NCBI RefSeq assembly: GCF_030253575.1
Contig: NC_080559.1
Coordinates: 31,398,501 to 31,462,500, forward strand
Reading direction: 5' to 3'
DNA: 64,000 nucleotides
Source of the DNA: Rhododendron vialii
Taxonomy: Eukaryota > Streptophyta > Magnoliopsida > Ericales > Ericaceae
In this document: one piece after another, positions 55,900 to 64,000 of the stretch
How positions within the stretch are numbered: the stretch's first letter is position 1
Layout: each line of letters begins with the position of its first letter
Program-made: the position numbers and the translations under genes
The notes under the pieces: generated by a model
The model's database searches: none
What the model was told of the DNA's origin: nothing
The model's input: only the letters and a program-made list of their open reading frames with translations

Positions 55900-57256
55900 A
55901 TGGGATCTTCTTCTATCCCGAACGGCCTTCTCTCCCTCTCCCTCGCCGCCTGCCTGCTCGTTCACCTGTTCCCTTTCGGCTCCGCCTACCCCAAGGACCC
56001 GACTATCTCCTACCACAACGGCCCTCTGCTGACCGGAAACGTCAGCCTGTCCTTATTGTGGTACGGAGAATTCTTGCCCGTCGAGAAGACAGTGGTCCGG
56101 ACATTCATCGAGTCATTGGGCATGGAAAAGAGCATGAGCTTCCAGTCTGACGTACACTCTTGGTGGCAAAAGGTTCACAGTTACCTAGAGCTCACCGAGA
56201 AGAAGAGATCCAAGGGCACGGTGCGAATCGCAAGAGAAGTCGATGACGAGAAGGCCTCTCTCGGACGTGTTTTGGGGAACGAATCGCTCCCCGGCTTGCT
56301 GCAGAAGGCGACCGTCGGGTTGGCTAACACGGTCGCTGTCATCTTTGTTTCCAAAGGGGTTAAGATGGTTGAAGCATGCAAGCTTCCGTGCTACCTGCAT
56401 GGAGTACTGGGTAATTTCCCATTATCTTTCTCCATTAGCGGTGGTAGATTGTCTTTACTCCGGATCGTCCAAAATACTTTTGGACGGCCGAGAATGAGTG
56501 CTCACGGCTCTTCCGTGAATAAGTTATTCTTTTTTTTTTCCCTATTGCTCATATAACAGTTGAATCGTACATTTTCTTGTTGCTGAGAAATTCTAAATAC
56601 CCAGAAAATATACCCCGAAAAGGTAAATCAACGGTACATTTTCTGTGTTGCTGAAAAAGAAAACAACAAAGAACGTTTTCTTTTTATAAACCAAGACGAA
56701 AGAATAGTAGATTTTGTGATCAATTCTATGTTTTACCTCGTCTCTAATTTCATTAAAAATCGTTGCCTGTTTCCTTAAAGAGTAACGATGTCTAATATCA
56801 ATAACTTGACTCTTTTGCCCTTCACAAAAAAAAATTGCAGGTAAGCAAGTTTACATAGTGGTTGGAAACCTAGAAGAGGAGTGTCCAGGCTCATGTGCTG
56901 TACCCTTCCACAGATCAAGAAATCCCTTCATGCCTCCAAACGCCGTAACGCTTGAACCGCCCAGCGGAAACCTGGGTGCCGACGTCATGGTCATCCACTT
57001 CGCCTCAGCCTTGGCTGATACGGTGACCAACCCGTTTGGCAACGGGTTCTTCGGTACCGAATGGGGCCAGGATTCTCAGGCTGCAACGGTTTGCATGGGC
57101 TTATTTGCAACCGGGGCGTTCCCCGGCTACCCCGGTAATGTCCGGGTCGACCCTTACACTGGTGGGGCGTTCAATGCACGTGGGTTGAACGATTCTAAGT
57201 TCCTCTTGCCTGCTCTGTGGGATCCCAAAACTGATGATTGCTGGACCGTATTGTGA
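55900..57256 (+). CDS. EXORDIUM-like secreted protein (phi-1 family)
   Basis: Two exons, 55900-56410 and 56841-57256, give 308 residues. EXO/phi-1 proteins are apoplastic and promote cell expansion downstream of brassinosteroid and carbon status. Signal peptide about residues 1-29 (LLSLSLAACLLVHLFPFGSA). The phi-1 domain then starts ISYHNGPLLTGNVSLSLLWY and continues via VVRTFIESLG, SDVHSWWQKV, VAVIFVSKGVKMVEACKLPC and, in exon 2, ECPGSCAVPFHRS, PPNAVTLEPPSGNLGADVMV and TNPFGNGFFGTEW, ending KTDDCWTVL. The C-terminal sequence places it with the EXL5/6/7-type members more than with EXO itself. The intron falls inside VLG-KQVYIV; splice phase is clean. A short element-like hairpin (actccggatcgtcc/ggacggccgag) lies in the intron. 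Confidence 0.92.
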
Positions 57257-57708
57257 TTTCAGCTATGTCGAGTGTCTTTGGATTATCGGGAGATCAACTC
57301 TATAATTTTATATAATTCAAATCATATTTATTGGTTCTTGTACAGTAATTCTATGTTCATTTGTTTGCTTTCTTTGTAATTTAACGTGCGTTGCGGTTAG
57401 GGCGGTGAATTAGCTTTATAAATGGTGATGAGACCGGCTAGATAGGGATAAAAACTTATGGCAAGACACGATAACATGACTCGAAACACGCAATATTGAC
57501 AAATTCTGCCCGTGCATTATTGGAAAAGTTTAAAAGCACACTCACATCCAGATGTATTTTACACAACACGCGATTGCACACACGCTCACAAGCATTAGGA
57601 GGCCAACGCTCATTGCTGGTGTGTTTTGTGTAGACCCCCGAATACACGTGAGCGTGCGTGCAAGTGTTCGGGTAAAATTGAAAGGTCCCCAACATTGTTG
57701 CTGTTGAT

Positions 57709-57925
57709 TTACTTGTCGTTCATGTTCTTGTTGTTGATGAGATAATTCTTGGCAGCTGCCAGAATCGTAAGCAACAGCTTTGTGGAACTAGCATTATTAG
57801 CAGCAACCTGATCATCATCAGCTTCCTTAACCTCATACTCGACCGTGGATCTGGTTATGCACCAATCCTCGGATTTCTCTACAACTTCGAAACGCATTTA
57901 GTAGAGAGAGAATCCTATTGAGACC
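57709..57925 (-). pseudogene. Bet v 1-type (norcoclaurine synthase/PR-10-like) C-terminal remnant
   Basis: The minus strand encodes GVSIGFSLY, a stop, then MRFEVVEKSEDWCITRSTVE and YEVKEADDDQVAANNASSTK, ending near AAAKNYLINNKNMND. This is the second half of a Bet v 1/START-like small ligand-binding protein: RFEVVEK, the TVEYEV strand and the C-terminal helix. The first half is missing; the sequence joins LINE reverse-transcriptase DNA at about 57925. With an in-frame stop and no N terminus it is a dead remnant. Confidence 0.65.
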
Positions 57926-60005
57926 CCTAATAATGCTTTCATCAAGTTTAACTTCATAGCACACCTTGGGATCCCCCATTTAGATGAGTAGTTCTTAACT
58001 AACTCCTGCATTAGAAGGATATTATCCCTTATTGATCTGCTCTTGATGAAAGCAGATTGGAAATTAAGGACTAATAAGGGATGGCAAAATAGGCTGTAAT
58101 TTGTTGGCCAAGATTTTGCTCACACACTTAAAAGTAACATTACAACAGGCTATAGGGCTGTAATCTTTGATTGTAGAGGGGGCATTAGTTTTTGGCACAA
58201 GGGTAATGACAGTTGAGTTCCACTACCTACTCATCTTACTTGTAATAAAAAATTGATTTGTAATAAAAAAATTAATTAACAACTTGCACCAAATCAGAAC
58301 CAACAATATCCCAACCCATTAGGGCCTGCTCTAGTACTGTAACAGCCCGAAGAAGGTGAGATTTCATTTCCTCAGGCACCCTTCTCATGGTAGCAATACC
58401 CAGATCCTCTCTAGTATCAGGGTAATGATAAAAAGTAGTATCCAGAAGACTAACATAATATTGTAAAACTCCTCTTTAATTAATACTACCTGAATCTTTC
58501 AAGCGCACACCAGAAAAACTTGTAATACTTAGGCTCTGTTCCAGAAATCTTCTTAAAAAATAAGTATTTATTTTGGAACTTCTCAAAGAAAAATAAGAAG
58601 GGTTGTTCCAGAAAACTCAAATAAGCAGCTTATTTCACATTTTCAAACTAAAAAATAACGTAAATGAAAAATAATTTTTCAATTTTTTTTGCACCGTATT
58701 AAAAATCTCAATGAGATCTATCAAATAAGATCCATATTGATAGAAAAATTATTTGCGTAAACACATGATTTTTGAGCTTAAAGTTGCCTTAACCAAAAAT
58801 AAGTACTTACTTCTTATTTTGTGGAACAAGCCTTATTATTGAACAAAAAATAAGAGCTTATTCAAGTTCTGGAACGGGGCCTTAGAATTTTGTTTCTAAC
58901 CTTATTGGCAGCCATTTTTTGATGAAAAAATTTCGTATAGTGATCCCCCAAGCTAAGCAAATAAACTCTGGACTTCTGCTTTTTGAAGCTTTCCTCAGCA
59001 ACAGAAACTTTCACAAATTGCATCATCAACTCTTTTTCTCTATTATACAAAGCATCATCATAAGGAGTAGTAAGACTGCCCCTGATTCAGCATCAATTCC
59101 TCCATTGCTTGACAAACTCTAGAAGTAATATTAGAATAGTAAGTCTGGTTAAAATCCTTAAGAACCGGCTTTAACCTTTGAAGCTTTTGACTAAGAAGGT
59201 ACATACCAGCCTTTAGAGTCTCCTTAAACTGTCTATGGTGCATCCAAAAATTGAAATACTTGAAAGGTCTTCATTTAAACACCTCAGGAACTATAAATAC
59301 CATAATGAGACAATGATCTGAGATACCAGAGGCTTTAATACACACTTCAGAATTAGAATCAGGGTAATCATCCAACCATCCAGAATTTACCACTGCTCTG
59401 TCAATCCTGCTCTTATTATCAACAAGACCCCCTATTATTAGACCAAGTATGCTAGAACCCTTTAGTAGGCATGTCATCCATGTTGATAGAATCCAATACA
59501 TTAAAATCCTTATAATGTATCAAAACCTTATATTGTAATGGATTCTAAGCAGCAACACCAATATCAAAACCTTATAACCTCTCAGAGTGCTTCCTAACTA
59601 TATTAAAATCCCTTAATTGCATCCAAGCCTGCCCCCAATAACAGAGTGCAAGAACCTCATATTAGACTAGAGAGATCTCCTATCTGAAGTGTGATTATGG
59701 CCATATACAATAGACAAAAAGAAGGTCTTATGCTGCTCCAAAAAAAAAATCCGAGCAACAATCATCTGCTCAGAGGTGTGCAAGATAAAAATATACAACT
59801 TAGTTGGATCCCAGGCCAAGATAATTCTGGCCACAATAGTAGACCCCAAGTTATGGGCACTAAGCCAATGCTGAGGAAAACAGGCCTTGACAACAGAAGC
59901 CATATTCTGAGCTCTCATTTTGGTTTCAACTATACCACACAAACTTGACAAACAAACTTGACAAACAAAAGAGACAACCTCTTTTTGCCTCCTTTTGTTT
60001 AATAG
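57926..60005 (-). mobile_element. L1-type LINE fragment: endonuclease to part of reverse transcriptase
   Basis: Read on the minus strand from right to left: an endonuclease N terminus (LNKRRQKEVVSFVCQ, LCGIVETKMRAQNMASVVK, LGSTIVARIILAWDPTKLYI); its C-terminal part (NKSRIDRAVVNSGWL, ASGISDHCLIMV); a linker (LMMQFVKVSVAEESFKKQKS, LSLGDHYTKFFHQKMAANK); and the start of the RT (VITLVPKTNAPSTIKDYSPI, ACCNVTFKCVSKILANKLQP, RCAMKLNLMKA). It stops mid-RT near 57926. Several frameshifts and stops; not functional. Losing the 3' end is unusual for a LINE, which normally loses its 5' end. Confidence 0.8.
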
Positions 60006-60389
60006 GGTTATTGCCAATAGTTAGCATCATTCCTTTTTACTCCTTTCCAAGAGATCAAGCAAGCTTTTACCTCCACCTCATGAATTTGGTTTCCAGTCCC
60101 TGACATCCCTTCTTTTGTTTTGAAAAATACGATCATTTCTCTTTTTCCAGATCCAGGAGAATGAAGAAGCAAAGGAAAGGCGAAAAATAGTATTGTCCAG
60201 AATCGAACCTGTCCTATGATTGCATGCCCAAGCTACTTCATCAGCAACAGCAAGAATACTTCTTCCAATGTTATTCATTCCAAAAAAATAACTCCAAATT
60301 TGGCGTGAGAAAGAACAAGCAAAGAACAAATGCTCATGAGACTCCAACTGAGTATCACACAAACTGCAAGCAACATTAAACTGCAACAC
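60006..60389 (-). mobile_element. L1-type LINE fragment: zinc-finger C terminus
   Basis: The minus strand encodes the zf-RVT region at the very end of plant L1 ORF2: CSLCDTQLESHEHLFFACSF, then RQIWSYF and SWIWKKRNDRIFQNKRRDVR, and after a shift the usual end KACLISWKGVKRN with a stop at about 60008. It precedes the endonuclease fragment at 60005 instead of following an RT, so the two pieces come from different copies or from a rearrangement. Confidence 0.75.
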
Positions 60390-60581
60390 CAGCTATTTAA
60401 CCTGTTAATTGTTATAACATATGAACACTCATAAAGGAGCACATTCTTTCTTTTTATAGTTATCACATCTCCTCGATCAATGGACATTTAGGATTATTTT
60501 CATCCAACGACTCACATTCTCCTTTTAGAATCCTCCAAGAAACATCTTTCCGTCTTCACATCTACATGCACAATATTGTAG

Positions 60582-60753
60582 AGAGAATAAATTATTTACA
60601 CCACCGGTGTAAACATTTGTTTCTTCCAAATCAATTACCTTATGCCATGTTGCAAAACAATGGTTCTAATCAATAAAACATGGCGACGTGGCGCAATATA
60701 ATTGATTTGAAGGAAATAAATATTTACACCAGCGGTGTAAAGAATTTAATCTC
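60582..60753. mobile_element. MITE, hAT-like, 172 bp
   Basis: Ends agagaataaattatttacac and gtgtaaagaatttaatctc are inverted copies. Subterminal gtttcttccaaatcaatta pairs with taattgatttgaaggaaat. Flanks TATTGTAG (60574-60581) and TATCGTAG (60754-60761) are an 8-bp duplication with one mismatch. Confidence 0.78.
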
Positions 60754-60921
60754 TATCGTAGAACTATCCACAAGTCTTGCATATAGTTGAATTTTCTACA
60801 ATCTTGAATAACATTCCAGAATCCTCTAAAAATTTTCGTAACTCTCTAACTTCCTTCTAGAACTTTACATAAAGATATAGAACATTCTTCAACATTTTAA
60901 AGGGTCTCTTTTTTCTTCTTC

Positions 60922-61030
60922 TTCTTCTTTTTTTTATCGGCAAAAGAAATTTTATTAATCTCTGCAATAAATTACAAAGATTAAAAGGGCAAGGGCAATT
61001 GAAAATTAAAATAACTTTAATCTCCAAGAC
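60922..61030 (-). mobile_element. Probable LINE 3' end
   Basis: The word ttttttttatcggcaaaagaaattttattaat at the left, a common plant LINE 3' terminus in reverse, begins a minus-strand poly-A-tailed fragment. The right boundary is unclear and no coding part is seen. Confidence 0.45.
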
Positions 61031-61278
61031 TATCAGAGGATCTGTCTTGATGGAACTAGATAATCAGAAATTCTACATGGCTACCGGTAGTTGTATTTGG
61101 TTTTGTCCAATCCTAGTTTTGCGCCATTTTTATTTGTGATCTTCCGTGCTGGCGTCAAGCTTTGGTGGTTCTGTTCTGGTATGTTGGGTCCTGGTAGATT
61201 GCCTCTTTGGATTATTTATGCAATTTGAGTTTCTCATAAGGGTTCCATAAGTGGGACCCAGGGATCCTATAGGGCAGG

Positions 61279-61456
61279 GGTTGTAGTGTAGCTCACAATT
61301 GTTGATCTCATCAATCAACGATCTAGATCAAAAATCAATTTTGACTGGTAATAAATGATTCTTACCGATCATAGTTAAAAATCATATCTCAACCATTCAT
61401 TGTCGATGACCCGTGTGCGCCCTATAGGGTGCCTTGCATGGTCTTACACTACAAGA
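61279..61456. mobile_element. Possible MITE
   Basis: Ends ttgtagtgtagctcac and cttacactacaa are inverted copies. Inside, ttgatctcatcaatcaac faces atcatatctcaaccattcat. No clean target-site duplication found. Confidence 0.4.
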
Positions 61457-62925
61457 TTTTCCAATCCTCATAAGTGGCTCGATCATCGATAAGCCTCTCC
61501 TTACTTGAAAAAACAAAAAAACAAAAAAAAACAAAACAATCCATGCAAGCTTTCCTCTAGCTTCGGCATCTCTTTCCAAGGAGATGGGATTGAGGACAAA
61601 GTCTTAACAACCCCATACCTAGAGGGTTAGGATCTAAGTCACATAATACGCATGCACGTGCGGGTGCGAGAGCGTGAAAACATCTTTCAAAGACCTCCCA
61701 AATCACTACTATTCATGAGTGTGGAAATGTAGAGCATGAGCGCATAGACAAGATTGAGAGCGGGAGCGAAGCCTATTTTTGGAATGATTATGTAACTTAG
61801 GTTAAGATAACGGGTGGCAAGCCCAATAGGTATTGACCAAGTGAATTGAACAATGGGTCAGGCCCAGCCTATATCCAGCCTATATCGTTCCTTTTACCAC
61901 AGGTCAGGCCCAACCTCTGTATTTGCTTTTCCACGAGTATCACATTGAGGCCCATCCACCAAAAATCAGGCTCAGTTTTCTTTTTCCTTTTCTTGACGTC
62001 AAAATAAAACAAAACAGCCTTGTAATATATACCTAATAAAATTCCAATATTGTCGCAAAATTAAATTTGTCCCTTCGTTGATTCATTTTCCTCTCAATAC
62101 GCAGAAGCAGCCCAATATTTCATGAAGCCACGGACCGAAGAAAAAAACGATGAGCGGTTTTATTGTGTCACTAGACACTTGGAGCTTTTAGCAAGAAGAC
62201 GATTTTTTAACAAAAAAATTTAGTCATAGTTGTAAGGCATTTTAGAATGATATAGTCATAGATCGATTGCCTTCCATTAATATGTAGATCGGGATTAATC
62301 AACATGAATTCAGGCCAATTTAGCATGTCGACTCATCCAAGAATGTAACATGCATGCTCACTTGATCAAGCGTAAATTGGGGCGGCCCTACCTTTAGACG
62401 AGACTTGAGAAGGTGCAGCCAAACACCCTAATGTATCAATAATTGGTACTAACTACTACGTTTCAGAAGTTACAAATCAACTGGTTGAGGTTGTATTACC
62501 CACAGAATATTTCACTCCTCTCAACTAATTAATTAACCTTCACATGGAAGACCATAGATAATTAATTGTAAAGAGGTTAAATTCTTTGTTTGTGTTTTTT
62601 TTTTTTTTGATTTGACACCTCCTCTTCTAGAACTCTTTTGATTTGATTACCAATAACGAAAAATTGAAGCAGTTTTGAATTGGGTAAATATGCTTGCAGT
62701 GGAGTGGGTAAGAGAAAACGACAATTTCTACTTAATAGTCCAAGGTCTACGTACAAGGACGGCAAGTTTCACAAGGAAAGTATCTGAGAGTACTTGCCGA
62801 ACGAATTCGAGGCCGGAAATTACCCGGAAGCTTTTGATAGTCCACCGTGCGTCGCTACCCGGTAATATTGTTCATTCCCTCTATAACTACATATTCATAT
62901 GAGGTCCGTGTGTGATTTTTTCTTT
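61457..62925. other. Intergenic, nothing recognised
   Basis: About 1.5 kb of non-coding DNA with T runs near 62598 and short open frames that resemble nothing. No RNA gene or bounded repeat was seen. Confidence 0.5.
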
Positions 62926-63128
62926 GATGACCATTAAGGATGTCAGAACAGCTAACATGCACTTCGACTAGTCTTAATCTCCGTGGGATCAATTCTACTG
63001 TCCACTAGCGGGGGACCCAATAGAAACCCGGGACAAATTTTGGTATGGAATGGCCACGAATAGTTGATATAATGAACATGAATCTAAGAAAGAGTAAACT
63101 CTTAATAAATCTCTAAGCCTTGACAATC
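62926..63128 (-). mobile_element. SINE, decayed full-length copy
   Basis: Follows the SINE layout of 43751-43949 with many substitutions: gatgaccattaaggatgtca at the tail side, tgtccactagcgggggaccc in the body, aaagagtaaactctta and agccttgaca at the head. Probably the oldest copy in the window. Confidence 0.6.
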
Positions 63129-64000
63129 AAATCAATTTGTTTTGATTTAAATCAATGTAGGATAATGAGGTGCTCCAAAGACCACCGAATAATGAGAGAA
63201 ATTATCCAAACAAATCAAAAAGACATGAATAGAAGATTTTCATGAAGTGACTTGTAAATGTAGGACAATGAGGTAAGAGAGGGAGGGAGGGAGACCCCTG
63301 CAGACATGCATCCACTATTTCCTTAACCCCCACATTGACTAGTGAAGGAATGATGTCATTCAAGCTCTACCCTGGTAGGATATTTAAACAAATGGAGACT
63401 TTTTTTTTTGTTTGCTTGCTTGTTTGTGAAAGGAAATGCACAAATAAATTAATGAAGAGTAGTAGGATTAATACTAGTATTTGTTTTGGGGTCCACTTAT
63501 TTGTGGTACAAATATCCACTTATACAACTTTAGAACACCACTATAGAACACAATCGTGTTCGGATCCTTTGGATGTACTTGATCCATATGCATCGAACGA
63601 CTTGCATTTGAAATAATGTTTCCTAGCATTCCCCTTCGGCATATTACTTCCGGATGTTTTGGTCGCATTTTCTATCTTCCAATCGGATCGATTGTTGATT
63701 AAAATTCGTTAATTGGCTGCATGTGACAAGTTCTGATATAAATGGATATGACGGTGTCTATTGAACTGGCGTGGTTTCACTTTCTTCCGATTAAGAGTGT
63801 TTGCTTGATCTGTGGCCAACATTTGACACGAGAATCTTCACGACAAGGATTCTTCCGGCGGGCAACATGTTTTTTTGGACTCTGATGTTTGATTTGATCA
63901 TGTCCTTACAAAATGAGAAAGAACTAGTGAGAGATAGAGAATGCAGAATAGCCGATGAGGAATATCGGGATAGATAGCTAGCTAGCTGTGTGGTGTAAAG
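63129..64000. other. Intergenic, nothing recognised
   Basis: Ends the window. A short (ggga)n-like run at 63281-63292 and tagctagctag at 63977-63987 are the only simple repeats. No supported gene. Confidence 0.5.

Noticed and set aside
56440-56640. Complete MITE in the EXORDIUM-like intron
   Set aside because: Only a short hairpin and words shared with the 54703 element are seen; no paired termini or target duplication.
61130-61318. 62-codon minus-strand open frame
   Set aside because: No resemblance to any family; it overlaps a probable MITE end.

Overview
This window is nuclear DNA of a flowering plant, most likely a woody eudicot. The signs are spliced genes with plant-only families (DYW-type PPR, S-protein homologues, EXORDIUM, bark-storage-type nucleosidase), an intron-containing tRNA-Tyr, many MITEs, a tRNA-derived SINE, L1- and RTE-type LINE debris and an Athila-like LTR retrotransposon primed by tRNA-Asp. 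The species cannot be fixed from the sequence alone.

Layout. 0.9-4.5 kb: a TOL1-like ESCRT-type ubiquitin adaptor (minus). 4.5-10.1 kb: gene-poor, with seven or more foldback/MITE elements and one tRNA-Tyr. 10.2-12.8 kb: a secreted nucleosidase-fold, bark-storage-like protein (plus, six exons). 13.5-13.9 kb: an unassigned open frame. 14.1-16.5 kb: an intronless DYW PPR protein (minus). 16.0-22.0 kb: a tandem triplication in which the 5' end of the PPR gene plus a small secreted S-protein homologue (SPH) gene is repeated three times. The result is one intact PPR and two PPR remnants, one broken SPH and two intact SPH genes. 22.9-26.8 kb: an RRM protein of the BPA1-like group (minus, five coding exons, the first only six bases long). 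27-36.4 kb: a repeat-rich gap holding a young, pol-less Athila-like element with target-site duplication, a 656-bp hAT-type MITE, a Stowaway and a LINE tail. 36.6-40.3 kb: a vacuolar/prevacuolar syntaxin, SYP21/22 (plus, seven exons). 42.2-48.4 kb: a predicted chloroplast pseudokinase (plus, twelve exons, with a SINE, an RTE LINE piece and a Stowaway in its introns). 50.4-53.7 kb: the N-terminal acetyltransferase NAA60 (plus). 55.9-57.3 kb: an EXORDIUM-like secreted protein (plus, two exons). 57.7-64 kb: a Bet v 1-type gene remnant abutting scrambled L1 LINE pieces, then repeats and nothing else recognisable.

Five genes, TOL1, BPA1-like, SYP21, pseudokinase and NAA60, appear in the same order as I recall for Arabidopsis At5g16880, 16840, 16830, 16810 and 16800, so the window looks like a conserved block expanded by transposons. 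The genes are otherwise independent housekeeping or cell-biology loci and not one pathway; TOL1 and SYP21 both act in endosome-to-vacuole traffic. All exon boundaries were placed by eye from GT/AG sites, reading phase and family similarity.
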